This document shows positions 36,397 through 48,058 of a stretch of DNA of 64,000 bases, one piece after another; the stretch's first letter is position 1; the number at the start of each line of letters is the position of its first letter. This DNA is from Azonexus hydrophilus. GTDB taxonomy: Bacteria; Pseudomonadota; Gammaproteobacteria; Burkholderiales; Rhodocyclaceae. Both the position numbers and the translations under genes were made by a program. Under the pieces are notes generated by a model. It saw nothing but the letters and a program-made list of their open reading frames with translations, made no database searches and was not told where the DNA came from. The stretch covers positions 62,001-126,000 of the forward strand of contig NZ_CAJHOB010000007.1 in the NCBI RefSeq assembly GCF_905120355.1, given 5' to 3'.

Positions 36397-36699
36397 GCGT
36401 CCTCCTTTACTGATCACCGACAGAGAAAAAACTGCCCGGCGATGGTTTAAGTCGGTACGGCACCGGGGTTTTCAGTCGATGAAAACAGGCAGGCATCCCT
36501 GCCGGATGGCGCTTGCAAATAGATTATCGGTGCGCCAGAAATCCGGTGCTGCACTGCAGCAATCGGCGCATTCTATTGATTTACTTGGAGAAGTCAATAA
36601 ACCGTCCGTAACGAATGGTGTTCACTCTTGCCTGAATTCCCGCCCGTACCCCTACCGGGTCAAGAGAAGGTGCTGCAGGGCAGCACACTCACCCAGACC
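36397..36699. other. Intergenic region with promoter and hairpin
   Basis: No gene seen. It contains a minus-strand promoter at 36597-36570 and a hairpin GGCAGG-CATC-CCTGCC (about 36489-36504). On the minus strand the hairpin is followed by TGTTTTC and could be a weak terminator or leader structure for the transglycosylase gene. Confidence 0.5.
36570..36597 (-). promoter_or_regulatory. Putative promoter of the lytic transglycosylase gene
   Basis: On the minus strand TTGACT (36597-36592), a 16-nt spacer and TAGAAT (36575-36570). The leader to the ATG at 36396 is about 165 nt. Confidence 0.5.
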
Positions 36700-38211
36700 T
36701 CAGTCGTCGCTGGACACCTGGTTCTCAACCAGTTGTAGAGCACGCGGTTGCAGCAGCCTGGAAATAACTTCTTCCGGCTGCTCCGTAATTTCCTGACCGT
36801 CGCGATAGAGCAGCGCAACTTTGAATTTCCCGCCAGGAATGGCCTGCGCAGCCACATTGTCCGGACTGATGGTCACCCGCCCCAGCTGGCGCTGGAGCGG
36901 CCAGCGCACATCACCGTAGGCGTGATACACCAGCTCCGAACACACGATGCGGTCTGTGGTTTCGACATCGAAATTGAAGTCATAGGCCTTGCCCACCTGA
37001 CGCAGGGTTTGCAGGATGACTTCTGCGCGCTGCGTGTCGTTGATGTCGCGGGGGCGCATCAGGGCCAGATCATCGATGTTCATGAACTGGCGCAGCGTGT
37101 TCATTTTGACCCCGGAACGCAGGGCCTCAACCACGCCACGCCCGGCGCGGATGCTGTCCTGATGGGGCTGCACCACCGGGTGCTCCCAGAGGCCCAGCGC
37201 CCGCAGTTCAGTCTCATCGCCCACCCAGACTGCGACATGACCGTAGTGACCGGGGATGAAACTATCCGTCAGGCGAAAGGGCGTTTTCTCCAGCAGCACA
37301 TCACCTGCACGCACCTGCTGCGTCAGCTTGTGCAAGGCATCGGCATCGCCGTCGAGCTTGCCCCGCCGCAATTCCACCAAGCCAACCGCATTGCCGAAAA
37401 ACAGGCTGGACAAGTTCACGCCTTCTTTCTTGAGCTTGTTCAGGGTATCCAGCGTGAACACACTGAAAAATCCGAGTTGCCGTCCGACATAACCCAGCGG
37501 CCGGAAACGGCGCACCATCTGGTAGGCCGGACTTTGTTCAATCAGCTGCGCCACGTAGCGCTCGGCGTCATTTTCCGACAGGGCCAAGAACTGCCCGTGC
37601 TGCTCGTACCAGCTGACGGCCCGCTGCGTCCGGGCCCGATTGAGTGCCGAATTGAACGACATCGCCATGCGCGTCAGCTCTCCGCTTGGCAGGGCAAACC
37701 CCTGGTCGCGGCTGTTCAGGTGCTGACGCAGGGAGGGGATGGCACGGTACAAACCGACCGCAGACAGATAATTGTCGTACAGCATCAGAGCCGACGACAG
37801 CCCGAGCGCAATGCCGCTCGCCTGTATGCGCGCCTGCTGAGCGTCTTCCGGAAGCGGCAGATCGAGCCAGCATTCATGGTCATTAACAACCTGCAGGAGC
37901 CGGTCGCGTAGAGCCAGCATGGCAGCCGCACCCTGATTCAGGCGCCGCAGATCGCCGCCGCTCAAAGCCTCCTTGCGAGCCTCCTTCTCCTGCAAGGAGT
38001 ATAGAAAATCCACTGCCCGCGCCCGCAGGCTCAGCACTTCCTCGCTCAATATCTGGTGCTTGGCCAGACGATCCTGCAATTCGGCCGCATCCGGCAGCAC
38101 CTGCTGCGCTACCGTACAGCGCAGTTCCGTCAGACTGTCTGCCATGCCTTCCTCAGCATGCGCCCCGGCAACAAGCAGTAGCAAAGCACAGCACACAGAA
38201 AGAATGCGCAT
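36700..38211 (-). CDS. YiiX/YebB-like NlpC/P60-type cysteine hydrolase, exported
   Basis: 503 aa. A signal peptide (MRILSVCCALLLLVAGAHA) is followed by a long helical region (about 25-290). The C-terminal permuted papain-like amidase domain has the His in FIPGHYGHVAVWVGD and the Cys in DRIVCSELVYHAYG. YiiX-type enzymes act on lipids or peptide amides; the substrate here is unknown. An ATG at 38220 is also in frame, but the shorter start gives a normal basic signal peptide. It is divergent from glyQ. Confidence 0.82.
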   Translation of the reverse strand: MRILSVCCALLLLVAGAHAEEGMADSLTELRCTVAQQVLPDAAELQDRLAKHQILSEEVLSLRARAVDFLYSLQEKEARKEALSGGDLRRLNQGAAAMLALRDRLLQVVNDHECWLDLPLPEDAQQARIQASGIALGLSSALMLYDNYLSAVGLYRAIPSLRQHLNSRDQGFALPSGELTRMAMSFNSALNRARTQRAVSWYEQHGQFLALSENDAERYVAQLIEQSPAYQMVRRFRPLGYVGRQLGFFSVFTLDTLNKLKKEGVNLSSLFFGNAVGLVELRRGKLDGDADALHKLTQQVRAGDVLLEKTPFRLTDSFIPGHYGHVAVWVGDETELRALGLWEHPVVQPHQDSIRAGRGVVEALRSGVKMNTLRQFMNIDDLALMRPRDINDTQRAEVILQTLRQVGKAYDFNFDVETTDRIVCSELVYHAYGDVRWPLQRQLGRVTISPDNVAAQAIPGGKFKVALLYRDGQEITEQPEEVISRLLQPRALQLVENQVSSDD

Positions 38212-38343
38212 CTCGATCATCCGTCATGAAAAACAGGAGCCGCATCTTACATGACGGCCGGGATCACAGGGAGCAAGCAAGAGGAAAACGCCGGCCTGGA
38301 GCAGACAACCGCCATGCAGTGGCGCCAGCCACCATGCCAGTTC

Positions 38344-38372
38344 CTGACCAAAGCCCGGAAAAAAAGTAGAAT
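38344..38372 (+). promoter_or_regulatory. Possible glyQ promoter
   Basis: CTGACC (38344-38349), a 17-nt spacer and TAGAAT (38367-38372), 45 nt before the glyQ ATG. The -35 match is only fair. Confidence 0.35.
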
Positions 38373-38416
38373 CGGGGGTTTCCGCTTCTCTGCGCTTCTC
38401 TGCGCGCGCACCTCAC

Positions 38417-39361
38417 ATGACCACCATGCAAAAACCGAGTTTTCAGGAAATCATTCTGCGTCTGCAGCAATACTGGGCCAAACAGGGCTGTGCGCTGTTG
38501 CAACCGTACGATATGGAAGTCGGCGCCGGCACCAGCCACACTGCCACTTTCCTGCGCGCCATCGGCCCGGAGCCCTGGAAAGCGGCCTACGTGCAACCGT
38601 CGCGCCGGCCCAAGGACGGTCGCTATGGGGAAAACCCGAACCGCATGCAGCACTACTACCAGTATCAGGTGGTGTTGAAACCTGCCCCAGAAAATATCCT
38701 TGAACTCTACCTCGGCTCCCTGGAAGCCCTGGGATTTGATCTGAAGAAGAACGACGTGCGCTTCGTCGAGGACGACTGGGAAAACCCGACGCTCGGCGCC
38801 TGGGGCCTGGGCTGGGAAGTCTGGATGAACGGCATGGAAGTGACGCAATTCACCTACTTCCAGCAGGTCGGCGGCATCGACTGCAAGCCGATCACCGGCG
38901 AGATCACCTATGGTATCGAGCGTCTGGCGATGTATCTGCAGGGCGTCGAGAACGTCTATGACCTCGTCTGGACCGACGGCCTGACCTATGGCGACGTGTA
39001 CCACCAGAACGAAGTCGAACAGTCCGCCTACAACTTCGAGCATTCGGATGCCGACTTCCTGTTCACCGCCTTCTCCGCGTACGAAAAGCAGGCCCAGCAC
39101 CTGATCGCCGCACAACTCGCCCTGCCCGCCTACGAGCAGGTACTGAAAGCGGCCCATACGTTCAACCTGCTCGATGCCCGCGGCGCCATTTCGGTGACCG
39201 AACGCGCCGCCTACATCGGCCGCATCCGCAATCTGGCCCGTGCTGTCGCGCAAAGCTACCTGGATTCCCGTGCCCGCCTCGGCTTCCCCATGGCCCCACG
39301 GGAGTGGGCAAGCGAAGTGATGAGCAAGCTCGCTGAGCAGAGTGCCAAAAAACCCGCCTGA
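38417..39361 (+). CDS. glyQ: Glycyl-tRNA synthetase alpha subunit
   Basis: 314 aa. The catalytic class II core subunit of the alpha2beta2 GlyRS. The sequence TFQE-like [20 protein letters not shown] opens the protein, and the class II motifs are recognisable ([55 protein letters not shown]). It pairs with glyS 63 bp downstream. A nearer ATG at 38426 is possible. Confidence 0.97.
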   Translation: MTTMQKPSFQEIILRLQQYWAKQGCALLQPYDMEVGAGTSHTATFLRAIGPEPWKAAYVQPSRRPKDGRYGENPNRMQHYYQYQVVLKPAPENILELYLGSLEALGFDLKKNDVRFVEDDWENPTLGAWGLGWEVWMNGMEVTQFTYFQQVGGIDCKPITGEITYGIERLAMYLQGVENVYDLVWTDGLTYGDVYHQNEVEQSAYNFEHSDADFLFTAFSAYEKQAQHLIAAQLALPAYEQVLKAAHTFNLLDARGAISVTERAAYIGRIRNLARAVAQSYLDSRARLGFPMAPREWASEVMSKLAEQSAKKPA

Positions 39362-39424
39362 TCCCCGCCCTGCGGCGCAAATGCGCCACGCTGGCCGCCT
39401 CCTTCAAGCTTTCCGAAAAATGCC

Positions 39425-41536
39425 ATGACTCAAAATCTCCTCGTTGAACTCTTCGTTGAAGAATTGCCGCCCAAGGCGCTGAAAAAACTCGGCGAATCCT
39501 TTGCCCATTCCCTCCTGGCTGCATTGCAGAAAGAAGGGCTGGCCGCCGCTGCGGCCCAGGTCACCGCCTTTGCCACGCCTCGCCGCCTGGCCGCCCACAT
39601 CACCTCGGTGCTTGCCGTAGCGGAGGACAAACCAGTTGTGCAGAAGCTGATGCCGGTCGCGGTCGGTCTCGATGCCAGCGGCAACGCCACGCCGGCACTG
39701 TTGAAGAAGCTGGCCGCACTCGGCGCCGATGCCTCCTGCGTACCGCAACTGCGCCGCGAAAATGACGGCAAGGCCGAGGTTCTGTTTTATGACAGTCTGG
39801 CCAAGGGCGCCAGCCTGAGCGAGGGTTTGCAACGGGCCATCGAAACCGCCCTGGCGGCACTGCCGATTCCCAAGGTCATGAGCTATCAACTCGCCGACGG
39901 CTGGGACACGGTGCATTTCGTGCGTCCCGCCCATGGCATCGTGGCCCTGCACGGCGAACAGGTGGTGCCACTTGCCGTACTCGGCCTGAGTGCCGGCAAT
40001 ACCACCCGCGGTCACCGTTTCGAAGCCCAGTGCGATCCGGTACGGATTGCCAGTGCCGATGCCTACGCAGAAACACTGCGCCGCGATGGCGCCGTGATTG
40101 CTTCCTTTGCCGAGCGTCGCGCCGAAATCGAACGCCAGCTGGCAGCCGCCGCCGCGCGCGCCGGTTCGGCGCTGCAACCAATTGAAGACGACGCCTTGCT
40201 CGATGAAGTCACCGCTCTGGTCGAACGCCCCAATGTACTGATCGGCGAATTTGAAGAGGAATTCCTCGCCGTGCCGCAGGAATGCCTGATCCTGACCATG
40301 AAGGCCAACCAGAAATACTTCCCGCTGCTTGATGCCGAAGGCAAGTTGAGCAACAAGTTCTTGGTCGTCAGCAACATCAGCCCGGACGACCCCTCCGCCG
40401 TCATCAGCGGTAACGAACGCGTGGTGCGGCCACGGCTCGCCGATGCCAAATTCTTCTTCGATCAGGACCGCAAAAAATCGCTCGAATCGCGCGTTCCCGG
40501 CCTGGCCAAAGTGGTCTACCACAACAAGCTGGGCACCCAGAGCGAGCGCCTGCAGCGGGTCACCGCCATCGCCCGCCTCGTCGCCGAGCAGATCGGCGGT
40601 AACGAACTGGCTCTGCGCGCCGAACGTGCCGCGCTACTGACCAAGGCGGACCTGCTCACCGACATGGTCGGCGAATTCCCCGAGTTGCAGGGCATCATGG
40701 GCCGCTACTACGCCCTGCATGGCGGCATCCTGAACGACATCGCCGATGCCATCGAAGACCACTACAAACCGCGTTTTGCCGGCGACAGCCTGCCACGCGG
40801 CCCGGTCGGCACCGCCGTGGCCATGGCCGACAAGCTGGAAACCCTCGCCGGCATGTTCGGTATCGGCCAGACGCCAACCGGCGACAAGGACCCCTTTGCG
40901 CTGCGCCGGCATGCTCTCGGCGTGATCCGCATGCTGGTCGAAGGCAAGCTCAACCTGCCGCTGGACCGCCTGCTGGCGGAAGTGTTCGCTCAATTTACCG
41001 GCATCGACGGCTTCAAGCCCAACCCGCAAGCCCTGGCCGATTTCATCTACGACCGCCTGGCTGGCAGCCTGCGCGAACAAGGCTACAGCGCCCAGGAAGT
41101 CGATGCCGTGGTCAGCCAGCGGCCGCAACGCCTGGGCGACCTGGTGGATCGCCTGGCTGCCGTGCGCGCCTTCTCCAACTTGCCTGAAGCCGCTGCCCTG
41201 GCCGCTGCCAACAAGCGGGTCGGCAATATTCTGAAGAAAGCCGACGGCCCGGTGGAAGCCCATGTCGACAGCGCACTGTTGCGCGAAAGTGCCGAAAGCG
41301 CGCTGCACAACGCGCTGGTCGATGTCGTGCCGCAAGCCGATGCCGCCTTCCTCACCGGCGATTACACCGAATCACTGCAAGTGCTGGCGCGCCTGCGGGC
41401 TCCGGTCGATGCCTTTTTCGACCAGGTCATGGTCAATGCTGATGACCCGGCGCTCAAAGCGAACCGTCTCGGCCTGCTCGCCACGCTGCATGCCGCGATG
41501 AACCGGGTGGCCGATCTGTCGCGCCTGTCTGCCTGA
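39425..41536 (+). CDS. glyS: Glycyl-tRNA synthetase beta subunit
   Basis: 703 aa, full length. The beta subunit carries tRNA-recognition domains: N-terminal LLVELFVEELPPKALKKLGE, the B3/B4-like and HD-like middle region (GRYYALHGGILNDIADAIED, PVGTAVAMADKLETLAGMF, KDPFALRRHALGVIRMLVEG), and a C-terminal DALR anticodon-binding domain (VMVNADDPALKANRLGLLAT). It is followed after 6 bp by gmhB on the same strand, an arrangement seen in other betaproteobacteria. Confidence 0.97.
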   Translation: MTQNLLVELFVEELPPKALKKLGESFAHSLLAALQKEGLAAAAAQVTAFATPRRLAAHITSVLAVAEDKPVVQKLMPVAVGLDASGNATPALLKKLAALGADASCVPQLRRENDGKAEVLFYDSLAKGASLSEGLQRAIETALAALPIPKVMSYQLADGWDTVHFVRPAHGIVALHGEQVVPLAVLGLSAGNTTRGHRFEAQCDPVRIASADAYAETLRRDGAVIASFAERRAEIERQLAAAAARAGSALQPIEDDALLDEVTALVERPNVLIGEFEEEFLAVPQECLILTMKANQKYFPLLDAEGKLSNKFLVVSNISPDDPSAVISGNERVVRPRLADAKFFFDQDRKKSLESRVPGLAKVVYHNKLGTQSERLQRVTAIARLVAEQIGGNELALRAERAALLTKADLLTDMVGEFPELQGIMGRYYALHGGILNDIADAIEDHYKPRFAGDSLPRGPVGTAVAMADKLETLAGMFGIGQTPTGDKDPFALRRHALGVIRMLVEGKLNLPLDRLLAEVFAQFTGIDGFKPNPQALADFIYDRLAGSLREQGYSAQEVDAVVSQRPQRLGDLVDRLAAVRAFSNLPEAAALAAANKRVGNILKKADGPVEAHVDSALLRESAESALHNALVDVVPQADAAFLTGDYTESLQVLARLRAPVDAFFDQVMVNADDPALKANRLGLLATLHAAMNRVADLSRLSA

Positions 41537-41542
41537 ACGATC

Positions 41543-42106
41543 ATGGCCGGCAAACTCGTCATCCTCGACCGCGACGGTGTCATCAATCACGACTCGGCGC
41601 AGTACATCAAAAGCCCTGAAGAGTGGAAAGCCATCCCCGGCAGCCTGGAAGCCATCGTGCGCCTGAAGCAGAACGGCTACCGGGTGGTGGTGGCGACCAA
41701 CCAGTCCGGTATCAGCCGTGGTCTGTTCGACATGGACACCCTCAACCGCATGCACGTCAAGATGCAGCGCGCGCTCGGCGAGCTGGGCGGACGGCTGGAT
41801 GCCATCTTTTATTGCCCGCATACGGCAGACAGCAAGTGTGACTGCCGCAAGCCGAAACCCGGCATGCTCCACCGCATCGCCAGCACCTTCAATGTCGACC
41901 TCACCGGCATTCCCGTCATCGGCGACTCCCTGCGCGATTTGCAGGCAGGTGCCGCCGTCGGCGGGCAACCGATTCTGGTACTGACCGGCAAAGGTGAAAC
42001 AACCCGGGACGAGCCGGACCTGCCGGCAGGCACCCTGGTGTTTGCCGATCTCGCTGCCGCAGTCGACCATCTGCTGCAAGCGCCCGCCAGCAAGGGGAAA
42101 AAATGA
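41543..42106 (+). CDS. gmhB: D-glycero-beta-D-manno-heptose-1,7-bisphosphate 7-phosphatase
   Basis: 187 aa, HAD superfamily. It removes the 7-phosphate in the ADP-heptose pathway for LPS inner core. The catalytic DxD motif is LDRDGVIN; motif II is VVATNQSGISRG. The family zinc site CPHTADSKCDCRKPKPGM and motif IV (IGDSLRDLQAG) are present. The kinase and epimerase of the pathway are at 50741-51670 and 49733-50731. It overlaps plsC by 4 nt (ATGA). Confidence 0.94.
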   Translation: MAGKLVILDRDGVINHDSAQYIKSPEEWKAIPGSLEAIVRLKQNGYRVVVATNQSGISRGLFDMDTLNRMHVKMQRALGELGGRLDAIFYCPHTADSKCDCRKPKPGMLHRIASTFNVDLTGIPVIGDSLRDLQAGAAVGGQPILVLTGKGETTRDEPDLPAGTLVFADLAAAVDHLLQAPASKGKK

Positions 42107-42849
42107 AACTGCTCCGCTCTGCCCTGTTCATGTTCTACGCCATCCTCTGGTCGGTGCTGTCAGCGCCGCTGGTAGTGCTCGCCGGGCCGTTACTGGGCGG
42201 CATCTGGGCCTACCGCTTTGGCAAGTTGTGGCGCCTGGGGACGCAATGGGGCGTAGAACACATCCTGGGCATCCGCGCCCGCATCATCGGCCGCGAAAAC
42301 ATGCCGGCCGAACCTTGCGTCATCATGTCCAAACACCAGTCGGCCTGGGAAACCATGACCCTGCAGGACTGTGTTCCCAACGGCAGTTATTGCGTTTTCG
42401 TGCTGAAAAAGGAATTGCTCAAGGTACCTTTCGTCGGCTGGGGACTGGCGGCGATGAAAATGATCTCGATTGACCGCAACGCCGGCAAGAACGCGCTCGA
42501 ACAAGTCGTGAGCCAGGGCCGGGAGCGCTTGCAGCAAGGGTACTACGTGATCATCTTCCCGGAAGGGACACGCGTCGCGCCGGGTGAAAAACGTCGCTAC
42601 AAGGCAGGAGGCGCTTATCTCGCCAGCCAGGTCGGCTGCCAGGTCGTGCCGGTGGCGCACAATGCGGGCGAACTCTGGCCGCGCCAGGCGTTCCTGAAAA
42701 CACCGGGTGTCGCCACCATCAGCATCGGCCCTGCTTTCTCGGCGGCTGGCCTGAGCGAAGCGGAAATCAACCAGCGCGTCGAGCGCTGGATCGAGACCGA
42801 GATGCAGCGCCTGTCGCCGCACCGTTATCCGGATGCCCGCACCCCGTAA
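42103..42849 (+). CDS. plsC: 1-acyl-sn-glycerol-3-phosphate acyltransferase
   Basis: 248 aa. It makes phosphatidic acid at the inner membrane. An N-terminal hydrophobic segment (about 8-35) precedes motif I SKHQSAWET, where the usual HX4D is HX4E, a variant I associate with betaproteobacterial PlsC. Motif III IIFPEGTRV and the following PGEKRRYKAGGAYLA are conserved. It is coupled to gmhB by ATGA and overlaps the YgjP-like gene by 17 bp. Confidence 0.92.
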   Translation: MKLLRSALFMFYAILWSVLSAPLVVLAGPLLGGIWAYRFGKLWRLGTQWGVEHILGIRARIIGRENMPAEPCVIMSKHQSAWETMTLQDCVPNGSYCVFVLKKELLKVPFVGWGLAAMKMISIDRNAGKNALEQVVSQGRERLQQGYYVIIFPEGTRVAPGEKRRYKAGGAYLASQVGCQVVPVAHNAGELWPRQAFLKTPGVATISIGPAFSAAGLSEAEINQRVERWIETEMQRLSPHRYPDARTP

Positions 42850-43543
42850 GGAAAGCCTGCAACGCATCCAGCTGGGCGAGCAGGCAATTGATTACCACCT
42901 GCGCCGCAGCACGCGGCGCAGCGTCGGTCTGAGCGTGGATCGCCACGGCCTGCGCGTGAGCGCCCCGCTGCGCACGCCGCTCAGGGATATTGAAGTGCTG
43001 CTGCATAAACACGCCCCCTGGGTGCTGGAGAAACTCAGCACCCGGCAAAGCGGCCAGCCCCCGTTTTCTCCCTGCCACGGCACCACCCTGCCCGTGTTCG
43101 GCAGCCCATTGACGCTTGCCCATTACCCGGCACGGCGCGCCCGCTGGCGCTTTGCCGGCACCACCCTGGAATTGCATCTGCCGCAGGAAGAGCACGCACC
43201 AGCCGTGCTCAAGGCGGCCCTGACCGACGCCGGCCGCAAGTTCTTCCGCCAGCGGCTTGACCACTACGCCCCCCAATTGGGCCTGGCGCCCCCGCCCTTG
43301 CGCATATCCTCGGCCCGTACCCGCTGGGGCAGCTGCAGTTCGCGTGGCAACATCTCCCTCAGCTGGCGGCTGACCATGCTGTCCCCCGCTCTGATCGACT
43401 ACATCGTCTGCCACGAACTGGCCCATCTCAAGGAAATGAACCATAGTCCCCGCTTCTGGTCTATTGTCGAACAACTCTGCCCGGACTGGCGACAACTGCG
43501 CCAGGCCTTGCGCAAGCAAGAACCCCTCATCCCCGATTTCTGA
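42833..43543 (+). CDS. YgjP-family metal-dependent hydrolase (DUF45)
   Basis: 236 aa. The zincin-like motif [16 protein letters not shown] (HExxH and a downstream His) near the C-terminus and the preceding [18 protein letters not shown] are the family signature. An N-terminal beta-rich domain precedes it ([20 protein letters not shown]). YgjP relatives are related to SprT/WssB-type metallopeptidases; the true substrate is not settled. It overlaps plsC by 17 bp and is 11 bp before gloA. Confidence 0.88.
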   Translation: MPAPRKESLQRIQLGEQAIDYHLRRSTRRSVGLSVDRHGLRVSAPLRTPLRDIEVLLHKHAPWVLEKLSTRQSGQPPFSPCHGTTLPVFGSPLTLAHYPARRARWRFAGTTLELHLPQEEHAPAVLKAALTDAGRKFFRQRLDHYAPQLGLAPPPLRISSARTRWGSCSSRGNISLSWRLTMLSPALIDYIVCHELAHLKEMNHSPRFWSIVEQLCPDWRQLRQALRKQEPLIPDF

Positions 43544-43554
43544 AAGGACCTGTC

Positions 43555-43935
43555 ATGCGTATCCTGCACACCATGTTGCGCGTCGTCGACCTCGACCGCT
43601 CCCTCGCCTTCTATACCGACGTCCTCGGCATGCACCTGCTACGCCGCCAGGATTACCCGGAAGGCCGCTTCACCCTGGCCTTCGTCGGTTACGGCAAGGA
43701 AGAGGATGAAGCCGTGCTCGAACTGACCCACAACTGGGACACCAAGCACTACGAACTGGGTGCCGCCTATGGCCACATCGCGCTCGAAGTCCCCGACGCT
43801 GCCGCCGCCTGCGCCCAGATCAAGGCTCGCGGTGGCAAGGTGGTGCGCGAGGCCGGTCCGATGAAGCACGGCAGCACCATCATTGCCTTCGTCGAAGACC
43901 CCGATGGTTATAAAGTCGAACTGATTCAACGCTAG
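43555..43935 (+). CDS. gloA: Lactoylglutathione lyase (glyoxalase I)
   Basis: 126 aa. It converts the methylglyoxal-glutathione adduct to S-lactoylglutathione. The two beta-alpha-beta-beta-beta modules contain the metal ligands H5 (RILHTMLRV), E56 (VLELTHNWD), H74 (YGHIALEV) and E122 (YKVELIQ). AAAGGA lies before the ATG. The short length and these ligands fit the Ni-type bacterial enzyme. Confidence 0.96.
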   Translation: MRILHTMLRVVDLDRSLAFYTDVLGMHLLRRQDYPEGRFTLAFVGYGKEEDEAVLELTHNWDTKHYELGAAYGHIALEVPDAAAACAQIKARGGKVVREAGPMKHGSTIIAFVEDPDGYKVELIQR

Positions 43936-43957
43936 GCGCACTGCCAGGAGTCTCCTC

Positions 43958-44701
43958 ATGCTGAACTGCGATCCCGTCACCGGCGTCTGCCTCCTTCCCG
44001 AACTTGCCGATGGGGTTGCCGGACGCACGGCCACGCCACAAACGTCACAACCCGTCGTGCGCTATATTGGCGACCCGATGTGCTCCTGGTGCTGGGGCAT
44101 GGCCCCGGTCCTCGAGCAACTGCTGGACTACTGCCGTAGCCACCAGTACGGTTTCGGAGTTCATGTCGGCGGCCTGCGCCCAGGCGGCGGTGATACTTGG
44201 AACGCTGCCTTCAGGTCGTTCCTGCGTAACGAGTGGGCACACATCCATCAGGTGAGCGGCCAGCCGTTCGGCTACACCCTCCTTGAACGCAGTGAATTCA
44301 ACTACGACACCGAGCCGGCATGTCGTGCCGTGGTCAGTCTGCAACTGCTACGAGCGCAGGAAACGCAGGAAACACCAACCTTGCTGGCGTTTTTTGCCGG
44401 CATCCAGAAACGCTTTTATGTGGACGGACAAGACCCGGGCGATAGCGGCTTTTACCGCGAACTCTGCGCCGATTTTGCTGTGCCCTATCAGGAATTTCTC
44501 GACATTTTCCTGTCAGAAGAAGCCCGCTCCGCCACGCAACAGGAATTCCAGCGCTGCCGCCGCTGGGGCATCCGCGGCTTCCCCAGCATCATTGTCGACC
44601 GGCAGGGAGAAATCACGCCGATCGCGACCGGCTATGCGCCGAGCTCCGTGCTGTTCGAGCAGATCGAAACCGTGTTGGCAACCTCTTCCCCCCGCGCTTA
44701 A
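43958..44701 (+). CDS. DsbA-family (FrnE-like) thioredoxin-fold protein
   Basis: 247 aa. The motif YIGDPMCSWCWGMAP (C-S-W-C) near residue 44 begins a DsbA-like fold with a helical insertion. The cis-Pro region is RGFPSIIVDRQGE near residue 205. No signal peptide is evident, so it should be cytosolic, as for FrnE/DsbA-like oxidoreductases. An extra Cys pair lies at the N-terminus (MLNCDPVTGVC). The role is unknown; it follows gloA, and the neighbourhood suggests thiol stress. Confidence 0.85.
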   Translation: MLNCDPVTGVCLLPELADGVAGRTATPQTSQPVVRYIGDPMCSWCWGMAPVLEQLLDYCRSHQYGFGVHVGGLRPGGGDTWNAAFRSFLRNEWAHIHQVSGQPFGYTLLERSEFNYDTEPACRAVVSLQLLRAQETQETPTLLAFFAGIQKRFYVDGQDPGDSGFYRELCADFAVPYQEFLDIFLSEEARSATQQEFQRCRRWGIRGFPSIIVDRQGEITPIATGYAPSSVLFEQIETVLATSSPRA

Positions 44702-44714
44702 GGGGAGCAGGACC

Positions 44715-45470
44715 TCACTGGCGCACGGCACGCAACAGCACCAGCAGCGCCCCTTCGCCACCGTCCTGCGGCTTGGCCTGGCAATAGGCCAGCACTTCCT
44801 GGCGCTGGGCCAGCCAGCCGCGCAGCAACTGGCGCAGCACCGAGAGTTTCTGCGGCGACCCCAGACCCTTGCCATGCACGATGCGCAGGCAGCGTTTGCC
44901 TTGATGCAAGGCAGTTTGCAGGAAGGCTGCCACCTGGTGCCGCGCCTGGTCCCGATTGAGGCCATGCAGGTCGATTTCACCCTGAATCACCCAGCGTCCC
45001 CGACGTAGATCACGCAATACGCTCTGCGCCAGACCGTGGCGCAGATAGACCGGCTCATCGCCACCCTCCAGCCGATCCTGCAAAGTCAGCGGCGCCACCA
45101 GACTATCCAGCAGCACCGCCTGCACTTCAGCTGCCTGCTGTCTGGCCTGTGGTACAGGACGAGGTTTCTCCAGACTGGCCAGATTCCGTTCGGGCAAAGG
45201 AACCACTCCCAGCATGGCACGCTGCAGGGCGGCAGTTTCCGGATCATCGGCCAGGCTTGTGACGCGGGTTTCACGCTGCCGCCAGTGTGCCGGCAGGCCT
45301 GGCTCTGCTCGCTGCTTACCCGCCTTTGCGGACGGCGCCTCGGCAGCGGGGCGCCAAACCGGCCGGGGCTTGCGCAACTCCACCCGATTGCTGGCTGGCA
45401 AGGGGGTCACCCCGATCAGCGCAGCCCGCAAGGCGGCGTGATCGGCATCGTCTTCGCTGTGCACAGCCAC
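44715..45470 (-). CDS. Smr-domain protein with duplicated N-terminal motif
   Basis: 251 aa from a GTG start. The C-terminal Smr domain (about 165-251) has the signature GEIDLHGLNRDQARHQVAAF and the loop RIVHGKGLGSP, typical of nucleases or nucleic-acid-binding Smr proteins. The N-terminal region holds two copies of one motif: ALRAALIGVTPLPASNRVEL (near 14) and ALQRAMLGVVPLPERNLASL (near 84), each followed by KPRPV. Smr proteins normally carry one such segment. No better start is visible, as a stop lies 8 codons upstream of the GTG. It follows glnB on the same strand. Confidence 0.85.
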   Translation of the reverse strand: MAVHSEDDADHAALRAALIGVTPLPASNRVELRKPRPVWRPAAEAPSAKAGKQRAEPGLPAHWRQRETRVTSLADDPETAALQRAMLGVVPLPERNLASLEKPRPVPQARQQAAEVQAVLLDSLVAPLTLQDRLEGGDEPVYLRHGLAQSVLRDLRRGRWVIQGEIDLHGLNRDQARHQVAAFLQTALHQGKRCLRIVHGKGLGSPQKLSVLRQLLRGWLAQRQEVLAYCQAKPQDGGEGALLVLLRAVRQ

Positions 45471-45500
45471 CCCGCCGGATTGCTTGAATAACGATCAGCC

Positions 45501-47442
<1,942 letters not shown>

Positions 47443-47448
47443 GATGTA

Positions 47449-47988
47449 TTACTTGCTGTGTGAAGCGTGGAAACGGGTAACGCCTTCGATGATTTCCTGG
47501 CGCGCTTCTTCCAGACCCCGCCAGCCAAGCACCTTGACCCATTTGCCCGGCTCGAGATCCTTGTAGTGTTCAAAGAAGTGCGAAATCTGCTTGAGCAGGA
47601 GCGCCGGCATGTCTTCGTGGGTCTTGATGTTGTCGTACAGGGTGGTGAGTTTGGAGACCGGCACAGCCAGCAGCTTGGCATCCTGCCCGCCTTCGTCTTC
47701 CATGGCCAGCATGCCGAGCGGACGGCAGCGGATGACGACACCCGGCGGCAGCGAGAAGGGGGTCACCACCAGGACATCGACCGGATCGCCATCGCCGGCG
47801 ATGGTGTGGTTGATGTAACCATAGTTGCAGGGATAGTGCATCGAGGTGCCCATGAAGCGGTCCACAAAGAGCACGCCGGAGCCGTCATCGGCTTCGTATT
47901 TGATTGGATCGGAGTGGGCGCTGATCTCGATGATGACATTGAAATCGTCAGGCAGCGACTTGCCGGCAGAAACCAGATTCAGGGACAT
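47449..47988 (-). CDS. ppa: Inorganic pyrophosphatase
   Basis: 179 aa, soluble family I enzyme. Signature [13 protein letters not shown] contains the Mg-binding aspartates. The substrate-binding [29 protein letters not shown] and [14 protein letters not shown] are conserved. It hydrolyses PPi in the cytosol. It precedes nadE by 6 bp on the same strand, a sensible pairing because NAD synthesis releases PPi. Confidence 0.97.
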   Translation of the reverse strand: MSLNLVSAGKSLPDDFNVIIEISAHSDPIKYEADDGSGVLFVDRFMGTSMHYPCNYGYINHTIAGDGDPVDVLVVTPFSLPPGVVIRCRPLGMLAMEDEGGQDAKLLAVPVSKLTTLYDNIKTHEDMPALLLKQISHFFEHYKDLEPGKWVKVLGWRGLEEARQEIIEGVTRFHASHSK

Positions 47989-48058
47989 CTTTGGACTCTC
48001 TGTAGTTGAGTTGCAGGTTAGGTAAAAGGGGGGAAATTATAACGCCGCCGTCACTTGC

